Notes under the pieces: model-generated
Database searches by the model: none
Told to the model about the DNA's origin: nothing
Seen by the model: the letters and a program-made list of their open reading frames with translations, nothing else
Assembly: GCA_026129865.1 (NCBI GenBank)
Contig: JAHCHG010000001.1
Span: forward strand, 558,001-622,000
Length of the DNA stretch: 64,000 nt
Direction: 5' to 3'
DNA from: Pyrinomonadaceae bacterium
GTDB taxonomy: Bacteria > Acidobacteriota > Blastocatellia > Pyrinomonadales > Pyrinomonadaceae
Shown here: piece by piece, positions 27,921 through 36,512 of the stretch
Numbering within the stretch: the first letter of the stretch is position 1
How the letters are laid out: every line of letters begins with the position of its first letter
Translations under genes and position numbers: made by a program

Positions 27921-28000
27921 GAATACGGAATCATTTCCGTATTCAAAACCATCGAAGCTGGCAGTCGCGGGAAATTTCCCCGCTGCCGGCTTCGTTTTTT
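27921..28000 (+). terminator. Two hairpins ending the protease transcript
   Basis: GAATACGGA/TCCGTATTC (27921-27944) is a perfect 9-bp hairpin. The second, from GAAGCTGGCAG to CTGCCGGCTTC with an inner GCGGG/CCCGC part, is followed by T6 (27954-28000). The second is a typical rho-independent terminator. Confidence 0.85.
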
Positions 28001-28034
28001 CATAATTCACGGCTTTTTATAAATGGAGGAAAAT

Positions 28035-29213
28035 ATGCCATATAGAAGACTGAATATCAGCGGCGCAGAAGCCGACATTTTGTCGTGGGTCGACCACGAC
28101 CTGTCGCTTGACGAACAAAATATGCTCCGCAACGTTTCGCGGCTGCCTTGTCTTTACAAGCATGTCGCGCTTATGCCCGACGCGCATCTCGGGATCGGTT
28201 CGATGGTCGGATCGGTTATCGCGACGAAGGACGCGGTAATTCCCGCGACTGTCGGTGTCGATATCGGATGCGGGATGATGGCGGTTAAAACGCCGTTCAA
28301 AAGCGGGATCTTGGATGGAAAGCTAAAAGATCTTCGCCACAACATCGAACGCACAATTCCGGTCGGTTTTAACGAACATAAGGAAGCGGTCGAAGAGTCG
28401 AACGATTGGTCGCGCTGGTCGGAATTCGGCGATCTGCACTCAGGTGTACACGACCGCAAAAGGAAAGCGATGCGGCAGCTTGGAACTCTGGGCGGCGGGA
28501 ATCATTTCGTTGAAGTGTGCCTCGATACCGAAAATTATGTCTGGCTGATGCTTCATTCTGGTTCCCGCGGTATCGGAAATCAGCTCGCGACGCGGCATAT
28601 CGAAACCGCCAAGCAGCTTCATCGTCTAAACGAACTGCCCGACCCGTCGCTCGCCTATTTTATTAAAGGAACCGATGAGTTCAAAAATTATTGGCGAGAT
28701 CTGAAATGGGCGCAAAGCTACGCGATGAAGAATCGCGAGATCATGATGACGCGTCTGCTTTATCAATTTAACCGTATGTTCAATAACGGCGAAGATTTCC
28801 AGCCTGAAATTACGGTCAATTGCCATCACAATTACGTCGCCGAAGAGTTGCATTTCGGCGAAAACGTATTTGTAACCCGCAAGGGCGCGATCAATGCCGC
28901 AGACGGTCAATTCGGAATTATTCCGGGTTCGATGGGCGCGAAGTCGTTCATCATCAAGGGACGCGGAAACGCCGAAAGTTTCAATTCCTGCTCGCACGGC
29001 GCGGGACGAAAAATGTCTCGAACCGCCGCGAAAAAGAGATTCTCGAAAGAGGATCTGGAACGTCAAACAAAAGGCGTCGAATGCCGCAAAGACAAAGGCG
29101 TAATTGATGAGATTCCCGGCGCATATAAGGACATTGACGAAGTTATGCGGAATCAATCCGACCTTGTAGAGATCGTCGCGGAATTGAAGCAGGTCGTTTG
29201 TGTGAAAGGGTAA
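28035..29213 (+). CDS. rtcB: RNA-splicing ligase RtcB
   Basis: GTP- and Mn-dependent ligase that joins RNA 2',3'-cyclic phosphate or 3'-phosphate ends to 5'-OH ends; used in RNA repair. The protein is 392 residues from ATG 28035. That start is preferred because GGAGG stands 5 bp ahead, while the ATG at 28023 comes before this site. Cys79 in GVDIGCGMMA is a metal ligand, GGGNHFVEV and SGSRGIG are family motifs, and the His in NSCSHGAGR is the guanylylation site. No archease or RtcA gene lies beside it. Confidence 0.95.
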   Translation: MPYRRLNISGAEADILSWVDHDLSLDEQNMLRNVSRLPCLYKHVALMPDAHLGIGSMVGSVIATKDAVIPATVGVDIGCGMMAVKTPFKSGILDGKLKDLRHNIERTIPVGFNEHKEAVEESNDWSRWSEFGDLHSGVHDRKRKAMRQLGTLGGGNHFVEVCLDTENYVWLMLHSGSRGIGNQLATRHIETAKQLHRLNELPDPSLAYFIKGTDEFKNYWRDLKWAQSYAMKNREIMMTRLLYQFNRMFNNGEDFQPEITVNCHHNYVAEELHFGENVFVTRKGAINAADGQFGIIPGSMGAKSFIIKGRGNAESFNSCSHGAGRKMSRTAAKKRFSKEDLERQTKGVECRKDKGVIDEIPGAYKDIDEVMRNQSDLVEIVAELKQVVCVKG

Positions 29214-29280
29214 GGCGAGTTTGTTGAAGTATTATGATATTTCAACATACTCAATTGATTTCAACCCATTGAGAAAAATT

Positions 29281-29853
29281 ATGGACATATTCAAACAAGC
29301 TAAAACTGAACTCAAATCTGCCGAACGCGCAATTTCAATGATGAAAACTGCCAAGACTTTTGATGAATTTGAAGAAGCTTGGAAAATGTATTTGAACAGT
29401 ATTGAGAAATGCTGGATTAAAGTTGAAAGAATTTGCCAACACAAAAGGAATATTTTCGAGCCGTGGCAAGGAAAATATAAAAGACTGCGAAAAAAAGATA
29501 TGCTCCTTAGGTATCTTCACCATGCAAGGAATGCAGATCAACATACCATTGAAGAAACGGTAAAACATATTCCAAGCAGATGGGAAGCTAAATTTCCAAA
29601 TGGAAGCGGATATATTAGATCAATGAAAATAGTAAATGGAGCAATCACTGAATACGAGGGTTCGCCAATGCTGATTGAAAGTTTTCCTTCACGTATTGAA
29701 TTACTCAGATTTAAAGAGCGTGGTGATTGGCATAATCCTCCAACTCAGCATCTCGATAAAAATTTAGAACACCGTGATCCAATTTCTATAGCACAAAAGG
29801 GTTTTCGTTTTTACGGTGAGTTTTTAGTGAATGCAGAAGATAGATTCTCCTAA
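29281..29853 (+). CDS. Hypothetical protein, AT-rich orphan gene
   Basis: A 190-residue protein from ATG 29281; an upstream TTG at 29221 would add 20 residues with no ribosome site. The N-terminal half is helical and charged, with LKSAERAISMM and HHARNADQHTIEETVKHIP. The C-terminal half looks beta-rich. No signal peptide or membrane helix is present. Base and codon use are clearly more AT-rich than the rtcB gene next door, and a tRNA-like relic follows 22 bp downstream. Both points suggest transfer from another genome. The family is not recognised. Confidence 0.6.
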   Translation: MDIFKQAKTELKSAERAISMMKTAKTFDEFEEAWKMYLNSIEKCWIKVERICQHKRNIFEPWQGKYKRLRKKDMLLRYLHHARNADQHTIEETVKHIPSRWEAKFPNGSGYIRSMKIVNGAITEYEGSPMLIESFPSRIELLRFKERGDWHNPPTQHLDKNLEHRDPISIAQKGFRFYGEFLVNAEDRFS

Positions 29854-29875
29854 TGTTTGATTGAGTAAGAAAACA

Positions 29876-29948
29876 GAGTTGGTGTAGTGGCTACGACCTC
29901 GACTTGCTACTCTCGGGAACAGCGGTTCGAATCCGCTACCTTGCTCCA
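29876..29948 (+). pseudogene. tRNA-like relic
   Basis: A 73-nt stretch with tRNA features. It has a perfect T arm AGCGG-TTCGAAT-CCGCT, seven bases, a discriminator and CCA, and an upstream TGGTGTAGTGGCTA that resembles a D arm. The acceptor 5' side does not pair with the 3' side, and the anticodon loop would have 10 nt on a CTCGA/TCGGG stem. So it is probably a decayed or chimeric tRNA, possibly an old attachment site at the edge of the AT-rich gene. A divergent but working tRNA cannot be excluded by eye. Confidence 0.35.
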
Positions 29949-30018
29949 ATTTCAAAGCCCGATAAATTGTTTTTTTCCTATGATATAATTTCAAAAAACT
30001 TTGCGAGAAATAAAGAAG

Positions 30019-30270
30019 ATGGAATCATCAATAATCGAAGGCACTTGGGAAGAAATTCAGCGATACGGTTCGCGGCTTATAGGGCATCGGCTTCGGGTTA
30101 CCGTTTTGGATAAAGAAAACGACGATGCGAACGAAGTTGAACCGAATCGTAAAATGCAAGAAGCGATGGAAAAGATCAAAGCAAAGCAGGAACATATGAG
30201 ATTTACCGACGGCTCGAAAACGCAGGAGATTTTGCGTGATGGTCGTGATGGAGGAATGTTTGACGAATGA
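30019..30270 (+). CDS. Putative antitoxin of a PIN-domain pair
   Basis: An 83-residue protein from ATG 30019; an in-frame TTG at 30001 is less likely. Its first half has strands such as TWEEIQRYGSRLIGHRLRVTVLD. Its C-terminus LRDGRDGGMFDE resembles the tail by which VapB-like antitoxins wrap around PIN toxins. The last four bases (ATGA) overlap the toxin start, the usual coupling in type II systems. It would bind and neutralise the toxin and repress the promoter. Family assignment is by context and tail, not a full domain match. Confidence 0.65.
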   Translation: MESSIIEGTWEEIQRYGSRLIGHRLRVTVLDKENDDANEVEPNRKMQEAMEKIKAKQEHMRFTDGSKTQEILRDGRDGGMFDE

Positions 30271-30743
30271 TTCCGGCAAAACTTCCCGATGCGGTAGTCG
30301 TTGACGCGAATATTCTCATCGCGCTCTGCACAAAGGAAAAACTCACATTTCAAACCGCCGAAAATGCTTTTAAAAATTATGTCAAAAACGGTTGGGTTTT
30401 CTTCGCGCCGAACCTCATCGTCGCCGAAGTCATTTATGTTCTTTGTCAAAAACTTTTGCAGGGAGTTTTAACTCGAACCGAACACGAAGAAGCCGTCGAG
30501 TTTTTCGAAAATTATATGACTGCGATTTCGCCACCCGAGAACGGCGAAGCAACTTTAATCAAACGCGCCGAAAAAATCAGAGAAACTTACGGATGCAGTC
30601 GCACTTCCGATGCGCTTTACATCGCTCTGGCAGAAGAATTAACCAAAACCCGCGCAACCGAACTCTTAACTTTCGACATAGGTTTTGTTAATCAATCTGC
30701 CAAAAACGCTCCAACTGTTCGCGTAAATTTGCTGGCAATATAG
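30267..30743 (+). CDS. PIN-domain ribonuclease toxin, VapC-like
   Basis: A 158-residue PIN-fold nuclease. The acidic metal-binding residues are Asp13 (VVVDANIL), Glu54 (IVAEVIYVL), Asp115 (TSDALYIALAE) and Asp137 (TFDIGF), so the active site looks complete. PIN toxins cut tRNA or rRNA when the antitoxin is lost. The start overlaps the antitoxin stop by 4 bp. The pair lies between the tRNA-like relic and a non-coding stretch, in a part of the window that looks acquired. Confidence 0.82.
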   Translation: MIPAKLPDAVVVDANILIALCTKEKLTFQTAENAFKNYVKNGWVFFAPNLIVAEVIYVLCQKLLQGVLTRTEHEEAVEFFENYMTAISPPENGEATLIKRAEKIRETYGCSRTSDALYIALAEELTKTRATELLTFDIGFVNQSAKNAPTVRVNLLAI

Positions 30744-31196
30744 AAATTATCTTTTTAAAAGGAAATGCGCGAACAGTGTCAAAAACTTATCTTGCCGCGC
30801 TCGAGAACACCGGACGTGAAACCGCTGCCGCGCTTCAGACGTTCTAGACAGTTCAACGACCAACAATCAATAATTTCTCGCAGACGGAATATCTCCCCGG
30901 ACCAGCCCGGTTCTTGGCTAGTCTCGTGAGCCGCGCCGTCTGCCGGATGGAGCGGATCTGATGCAAACGATCCGCTTCTTATAAGCTGCAGAAAGCCCTG
31001 CGAAGTAAGAAAATTTGAAATTCCGATCAATCCGCTGCTTCGTGTAGATCTGCAAAAAGACTAAAAATTTCGTGTACAAATCGATAATAAATCGTTTAAT
31101 ATAGTGGCAAATAAAAATTTCCCCACAATATATTGCGATTTGTTTTTTACTTACAACAATTATCAAAATATAAAGACAGAGTAGGAGGTGAGTCCG
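30744..31196. other. Non-coding region with stem-loops before the HNH gene
   Basis: About 450 bp with no convincing gene. GCAGACGG (30880-30887) and CCGTCTGC (30936-30943) form an 8-bp stem around a 48-nt arm containing GGCT/AGCC. A second hairpin, AGCGGATC/GATCCGCT, follows at 30951-30976. The last 150 bp are AT-rich and should hold the HNH promoter. An 83-codon reverse ORF here lacks gene-like character. The stems could be a leader RNA or the remains of an element. Confidence 0.4.
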
Positions 31197-31751
31197 TTGA
31201 TAACCGGAAGAGTACTATTACTTAATTTTTCTTATGAACCGCTCGGCACCGTCGGCGTTGCGCGAGCTGTCTGTATGTGGTTTCGAGGCAAAGTTTCAGT
31301 CGAAGAGCACGACGGCGAAAACTTTCTGCGTTCGCCTTCCACAGAAATTCGCGTGCCGAGCGTAATTCGTCTGCGAACTTATGTAAACATTCGGCGCCAG
31401 CGCCGCGAAACAACAATGAAGCGCGCGCGAATTTACATTCGCGACAAATACCGCTGCCAGTATTGCAGCGACCATAAACATGCGAAAGATCTGACGCTCG
31501 ATCATATTCTCCCGCGTGCACAGGGCGGCGAAAGCACTCCGCAAAATCTCGTTACGGCGTGTGTTCCCTGCAACCAGCGCAAAGGAAACCGAACGCCGGA
31601 ACAGGCGCGCATGCCGCTTTTAACGCCTCAGAAAAACTTCAACATCGGGCTTGACCGCGTTCTGCTATGCCATTACGCCGAATCGCGTCCGGAATGGAAG
31701 AAGTATCTGTTCATGGATGAATTCGAGTCTGACGAACTGATCGCTGCTTGA
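31197..31751 (+). CDS. HNH endonuclease
   Basis: A 184-residue protein with a C-terminal HNH nuclease domain. Cys residues in CQYCSDH and CVPCNQRKGN form a zinc site. DHILPRAQGG carries the catalytic His, and NLVTAC gives the Asn. The N-terminal ~75 residues are a conserved part seen in stand-alone chromosomal HNH proteins of several phyla. Their role is unknown, and no restriction or phage gene lies beside it. TTG 31197 is preferred as start: AGGAGG at 31183-31188 is correctly spaced for it but overlaps the upstream GTG at 31188. Confidence 0.88.
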   Translation: MITGRVLLLNFSYEPLGTVGVARAVCMWFRGKVSVEEHDGENFLRSPSTEIRVPSVIRLRTYVNIRRQRRETTMKRARIYIRDKYRCQYCSDHKHAKDLTLDHILPRAQGGESTPQNLVTACVPCNQRKGNRTPEQARMPLLTPQKNFNIGLDRVLLCHYAESRPEWKKYLFMDEFESDELIAA

Positions 31752-31771
31752 GTTAAATTCCCTGACTCAAG

Positions 31772-31803
31772 AAAAAAAGGTGGTCAGCCAGATCACCTTT
31801 TTC
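31772..31803. terminator. Bidirectional terminator between the HNH and GGDEF/EAL genes
   Basis: The stem GGTGGTC/GATCACC with loop AGCCA is flanked by A7 and T6. It serves both the forward HNH gene and the reverse-strand gene ending at 31825. Confidence 0.88.
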
Positions 31804-31824
31804 CCTTAACTAAATTTTCACTAT

Positions 31825-34440
31825 TCAATGGTTTACATGATCGCTGCCGGTCTGCAAAAGCGGGATCGCAGGGACCGGAAACTCCCGGTGTTCGAACGAT
31901 TTGAAAAAATCGGGTACTTCTTCGACTTTCAAAGGTTTCGCGTACAAATATTCCTGCCCAAGATCGGCGCCGAGTTCGCAAAGTCTTTCATGCTGGCTTA
32001 GCGTTTCAATTCCTTCGGCGATTATCTCGAGTTTCAAGGTCTTCGAAAGAAGAATGATCGTTTTTACTATCTCAAGGCTTTCAGACTCGCCGCAAATTTG
32101 CGAAATGAACGAACGGTCGATCTTCAAACTGCTGATCGGAAGTTTTCTCAGATAACTAAGAGATGAATATCCGGTTCCGAAATCGTCCATACTGAGGTTA
32201 ATTCCTATCGCGCGGAACTGTTTGAGAACTGAGATCATCGCGTCGCTATATTCAAGCAGAACGCTCTCCGTAATTTCCAGCTTAATTTCCGACGGCTCGA
32301 TATGGTATTTTTCAAAGACTTCCAATGTATCCAGCAAAAATTTCTTTTGAAGCAGCTGTTTTGTCGACACATTTATGCTCATCCATAGTTTTCTACCCTT
32401 TGGAGCGCTGTTTTTCCAAATACTATGCTGCCGGCATGCTTCTTCCAGAACATATTTGCCGATCGGAAGGATCGCACCGGTTTCTTCCGCGATCGGAATG
32501 AAATCGGCTGGCGAGACAAATCCTAATGTCGGATGATGCCATCTGACCAACGCTTCAAATCCGACGAGCTGCCGGTCGGCTAAAGATACGATCGGCTGGT
32601 AAACAAGAAAAAGTTCGTTGCGTTCAACCGATTGGAGCAGATCCTTTTCGAGTTTCATTTGATTTTGCGCTCTTTGACGCATTTGCTCGTCAAAGATCAC
32701 ATACCGCGATCTTCCCTGTGTTTTTGCAATATGAAGCGCAGTATCGGCATCGCGCAGAATGTCTTCTTCCGATTCATGAGACTCATCGTTTCCGACTATC
32801 CCGATGCTCGCGGTAATTCGTATTTGCTGACCGCCTATGCCGTAAACAAGCCCGACTTGCCGCTGAATTTCTTCCGCGATGACGGCGAGCGGCGGGTTTC
32901 CGGGTCGATCATCCAGCAAGATCAGAAATTCGTCGCTGCCGAAACGCGCCAATGATCTGCCGTCAACCTCGCGAGAATATGGAATACATTTGGAAATTCG
33001 ATCGCTGACCGCTTTTAGCAGCTTGTCGCCGAGCGTATGTCCGAAAATGTCGTTGACAAGTTTGAATCGGTCCAAATCGACGAAAAGTACGGAAAATTTA
33101 TATCGCTCATCTGAAGCAGCCCGTGCGATCGCTTCGGAAAGCAGCTCCATAAAAGCAGCCCGGTTGGCAAGATTCGTCAGCGAATCGAAACGCGCGTCAT
33201 AACGAAGTTTTTCCTCGGCGTAATGGCGGGCAGTAATATCCTGAAATTGAAAAATCAGTTTTGAATCGTCCGCGTCATTTAATCTGGAAATACAGGTTTG
33301 CGACCAGATCTCTTCGCCCGCTTTGTTCGAAAACTTGAGCTCACCCTGAAAAACCGCAGATTTTCCCTGAATAATTTGACCGATGTTGGTCAATATATTG
33401 ACCAGATCTTTGGGATCGACAAGGTCGTGAACCTTTTTCTCAAAGATCTCTGCCTGAGAAAAACCGAATACTTTGCGGAACGCTTCGTTGACATCGAGCC
33501 ATTTTCCTTCTTTTGAAAGTATTCCAATTCCGATCGGAGCATTGCTGAAAGCCGAACGAAAACGCTCTTCGGACTTTTTCATATCGATCAGATGCTGTTC
33601 GTTCTGTTCGGATTGATCGATCAAAGCCTGAACCTTGCCTTGCTGCGTGTAATAGGAAAAATAGATTATCGCGACGAACGGCAGAATGACCAGAAATGCG
33701 TAGAATCCGGAGGTCTGAATAATGTTGTCCGCGATCAACGCGACCGAACCGCTGGCGAGAAACGGGACGAACATCCAAACGTAATATTCCGTCCAAGTTG
33801 ACAAAAGCGACCGTCCCGAGCGAAAAGCGTTCGATCCCGCCACGACGAAAGTATTTATCAAATAATGCGCGATGATCATTACAAACATCGCGCCGAACAG
33901 CTTCGCCGTGAAGCCTTTGGTCGCAAGCTCCGGCAGCGATCCGAAAAAGGCAAAGGTTATCTGGTAGGACGTGAAGATGGAGATTGCCAGAATGCCGGAA
34001 TTGAACGCGCGAAATTCGACCCGTTTCGTAAATCTGGTTGATGTGATGTAGGCTTCCGTCGCTGCGATAACCGTAGCGCATTCGATGCCGTAAAGCAGAG
34101 CCGTCAAATAGATAAAGATATCTGCAACCGACAGATTCGACTTAAACGCCTGGAAATCCATCGCGACGCGCGACCCTAGAACGAGCGTGAGGATCACGAT
34201 CACTGCAAAATTGATATCGACGGCGCTAAACGGAAAGAACAGAAGCGAATACACGAAAACGACCGCGCCGATAAAGGCAAACGACCAGTGATAAGTGTTT
34301 ATTAATAGTTCGGACTTCGCCGGTTCTGTTTTCAAGAAGTTAGGGTTTTGAGATCGGAATTTTTTCGGAACTTGGTAAGAAGGGAGCGTTCGAAACAGAC
34401 ACGCAATCAAATATTGCACTATAAAAGCGGACGGTGTCAA
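31825..34440 (-). CDS. Membrane GGDEF/EAL cyclic-di-GMP protein with PAS domain
   Basis: Up to 871 residues. About seven or eight membrane helices span roughly 48-280 (MASE-like sensor). A PAS domain follows at about 300-410 (FSNAPIGIGILSKEGKW), then GGDEF at about 425-590 and EAL at about 605-855. The EAL half keeps EALVRW, NVS, EITES, DDFGTGYSS, KIDRSF and AEGIET, so phosphodiesterase activity is likely. The cyclase signature reads GSDEF, which may weaken or remove synthesis of c-di-GMP. The start is uncertain: the TTG at 34440 coincides with a TTGACA promoter-like hexamer, and the TTG at 34335 is a good alternative. Confidence 0.85.
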   Translation of the reverse strand: MTPSAFIVQYLIACLFRTLPSYQVPKKFRSQNPNFLKTEPAKSELLINTYHWSFAFIGAVVFVYSLLFFPFSAVDINFAVIVILTLVLGSRVAMDFQAFKSNLSVADIFIYLTALLYGIECATVIAATEAYITSTRFTKRVEFRAFNSGILAISIFTSYQITFAFFGSLPELATKGFTAKLFGAMFVMIIAHYLINTFVVAGSNAFRSGRSLLSTWTEYYVWMFVPFLASGSVALIADNIIQTSGFYAFLVILPFVAIIYFSYYTQQGKVQALIDQSEQNEQHLIDMKKSEERFRSAFSNAPIGIGILSKEGKWLDVNEAFRKVFGFSQAEIFEKKVHDLVDPKDLVNILTNIGQIIQGKSAVFQGELKFSNKAGEEIWSQTCISRLNDADDSKLIFQFQDITARHYAEEKLRYDARFDSLTNLANRAAFMELLSEAIARAASDERYKFSVLFVDLDRFKLVNDIFGHTLGDKLLKAVSDRISKCIPYSREVDGRSLARFGSDEFLILLDDRPGNPPLAVIAEEIQRQVGLVYGIGGQQIRITASIGIVGNDESHESEEDILRDADTALHIAKTQGRSRYVIFDEQMRQRAQNQMKLEKDLLQSVERNELFLVYQPIVSLADRQLVGFEALVRWHHPTLGFVSPADFIPIAEETGAILPIGKYVLEEACRQHSIWKNSAPKGRKLWMSINVSTKQLLQKKFLLDTLEVFEKYHIEPSEIKLEITESVLLEYSDAMISVLKQFRAIGINLSMDDFGTGYSSLSYLRKLPISSLKIDRSFISQICGESESLEIVKTIILLSKTLKLEIIAEGIETLSQHERLCELGADLGQEYLYAKPLKVEEVPDFFKSFEHREFPVPAIPLLQTGSDHVNH

Positions 34441-34566
34441 GAAATGTTAGTTATTGCAAAAGAATGTTTTGCGTTTGTCGGCGATTTAATTGTTCATAGT
34501 TTTTATAGGATAACGACTCCGTCAAATAATTTTACAGATCGAGTCGAATTTATGAAGAGGTTTCTG

Positions 34567-34974
34567 ATGAAATACAAAACGAATGAAGAATTAGAAGATG
34601 TATTCGATTCGTTCGAGCGGGCGACCATTAAACGGGAAAATTGGGGGCATGCGGAACATTTGATCGTCGCGTATTATTATGCGCGCGGCAGCGATCTTGA
34701 TCGGGCTCTCGTCAATATGCGTGCCGGAATCTTTCGCCTGCTAAAATCGTTTAAAGTCGATCTTTCAATAGAGATGCCGTACCACGAAACATTGACGGTA
34801 TTTTGGATGCGGACCGTTTTCGATTTTCTTGAAAAGCATGAAGAGTTTTCGAATTTGGAGATTTGCGCATCGCTGATCGAAACGTTCGACAAGGATTTTC
34901 CATTGAAATCTTACTCAAAGGAATTTCTCTTTTCCGACAGGGCGCGGCGTGAATATGTTGAACCTGATCTGTAA
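34567..34974 (+). CDS. Hypothetical small helical protein
   Basis: About 135 residues from ATG 34567, which has AGAGG 6-8 bp ahead. ATG 34552 is possible. The ORF is open further upstream, but that part overlaps the divergent GGDEF/EAL gene. The protein is mostly helical, with TIKRENWGHAEHLIVAYYYA and PYHETLTVFWMRTVFDFLEKH. His and Glu are prominent. It has no signal peptide or membrane helix. Similar short proteins occur in many bacterial genomes without known function. It stands before cysS on the same strand with a 136-bp gap. Confidence 0.6.
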   Translation: MKYKTNEELEDVFDSFERATIKRENWGHAEHLIVAYYYARGSDLDRALVNMRAGIFRLLKSFKVDLSIEMPYHETLTVFWMRTVFDFLEKHEEFSNLEICASLIETFDKDFPLKSYSKEFLFSDRARREYVEPDL

Positions 34975-35110
34975 AGTTCGACGAAATTTGAAGATCGAGA
35001 AATAGACATCAGCGCCTTCATATCGTTTAATGAAAATTTATACGATTTCAAAAGACGCGCGGCAAAGCTCAGAGGCTTTGCCAGTTAAAGCAACTGTAAC
35101 GGCGAATAAA

Positions 35111-36511
35111 ATGCTCAAATTTCACAACACATTATCGAACAAGATTGAAGAATTTCATCCGTTGTCGGGAAACGAAGTAAAGATGTATATTTGCGGACCG
35201 ACAGTCTGGAATTTCGCACATATCGGCAATTTCCGAACTTTCACATTCGGCGACATTCTGGCGCGGTATCTTCGATATAAAGGATTTGACCTAACCTATG
35301 TAATGAATTTGACGGACGTCGATGACCGGATAATTAACGAAGCTTCGAAGCGGAACATTTCTATTGACGAGATGACGGCTCCGTTCATTGTCGCTTTTTG
35401 GGAAGACATGGACGCGATCGGCAATCTTCGTCCGGACATTGCTCCGCGCGCAACGGAACATATCGCGGAAATGATCGAGATCATCAGCACTTTGCTCGAA
35501 AACGGCAAGGCTTACGAATCGGACGGTTCGATCTATTACCGAATTTCTGCATTTCCCGACTACGGAAAACTGTCAAAAATTAAGTTTGAAGGAAACATTG
35601 TCGGCGGCAGCGAGCGGATCGACACGGACAAATATGAAAAGGAAGACGCGCGCGATTTTGCTCTTTGGAAATTAGTCGACGACGATGATCCGACCGGCTG
35701 GGAAGCGCCGTTCGGTCGCGGAAGACCGGGCTGGCATATCGAATGCTCGGCGATGTCGATGAAATATCTCGGCGAAACTTTCGATATACACGCCGGCGGC
35801 ATCGATCTGCAGTTTCCGCATCACGAGAATGAGATCGCGCAATCTGAAGGCGCGACCGGGAAGTTGTTTGCCAAATATTGGCTGCATGGCGAATTTTTGA
35901 AGATCGACAATGAAAAGATGGCGAAATCATTGGGAAACGATTTCACGCTTCGCGATATCTTTTCGCGCGGATTTTCTCCGCTTGCGATCCGATATTTGCT
36001 TTTCAGCGTACCTTATGGAAAGCAGTTAAATTTTACATTCGAAAATTTAAAGGGCGCCGAAACAACGGTCGAACGGCTGAACGATTTTAAAAAACGCTTG
36101 CACGAAGCGCATTTACAGGACGGAGTTAACCCCCATCTGCAGTCGAAAGTCCGCGAGTACTTGCGGGAGTTTGAAGAGGCAATGGATGATAATCTCAATA
36201 CTTCAGTCGGTTTAGCCGCTCTTCACAATATGGTTCGCGAGGTAAATACGGCGCTTGCGAATGAAACAGTTTTAACGGAAGACAGAAGCGTGATACTTCA
36301 AGTTCTCGACAGCTTCCATGCGGTTCTTGGGATCTTTCCGGACGAATCCGAAGAACTGATCGACGACGATATTGAAAAATTGATAGACGAAAGACAGGAA
36401 GCCCGCCGCAGCCGCGATTTTGCACGTTCCGATGAAATTCGGGACATGCTCGCGGAAAAAGGGATAATGCTTGAAGATACAAAAGACGGCGTCCGCTGGC
36501 GGCGGAAATAA
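35111..36511 (+). CDS. cysS: Cysteinyl-tRNA synthetase
   Basis: Class I synthetase charging tRNA-Cys. From ATG 35111 the protein has 466 residues and begins MLKFHNTLSNKIEEF, the usual CysS opening; an earlier ATG at 35030 adds 27 residues not typical of the family. The zinc/HIGH region reads CGPTVWNFAHIGN, the further zinc ligands are in GWHIECSAMS and HHENE, and the KMSKS loop is KMAKSLGN. The C-terminal helical and anticodon domains are complete. Its stop is one base from the stop of the convergent glycosyltransferase gene. Confidence 0.95.
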   Translation: MLKFHNTLSNKIEEFHPLSGNEVKMYICGPTVWNFAHIGNFRTFTFGDILARYLRYKGFDLTYVMNLTDVDDRIINEASKRNISIDEMTAPFIVAFWEDMDAIGNLRPDIAPRATEHIAEMIEIISTLLENGKAYESDGSIYYRISAFPDYGKLSKIKFEGNIVGGSERIDTDKYEKEDARDFALWKLVDDDDPTGWEAPFGRGRPGWHIECSAMSMKYLGETFDIHAGGIDLQFPHHENEIAQSEGATGKLFAKYWLHGEFLKIDNEKMAKSLGNDFTLRDIFSRGFSPLAIRYLLFSVPYGKQLNFTFENLKGAETTVERLNDFKKRLHEAHLQDGVNPHLQSKVREYLREFEEAMDDNLNTSVGLAALHNMVREVNTALANETVLTEDRSVILQVLDSFHAVLGIFPDESEELIDDDIEKLIDERQEARRSRDFARSDEIRDMLAEKGIMLEDTKDGVRWRRK

Positions 36512-36512
36512 G

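Noticed and set aside
30779-31030. An 83-codon reverse ORF in the gap before the HNH gene
   Set aside because: No start context, no family resemblance, and it overlaps the stem-loops; treated as non-coding.
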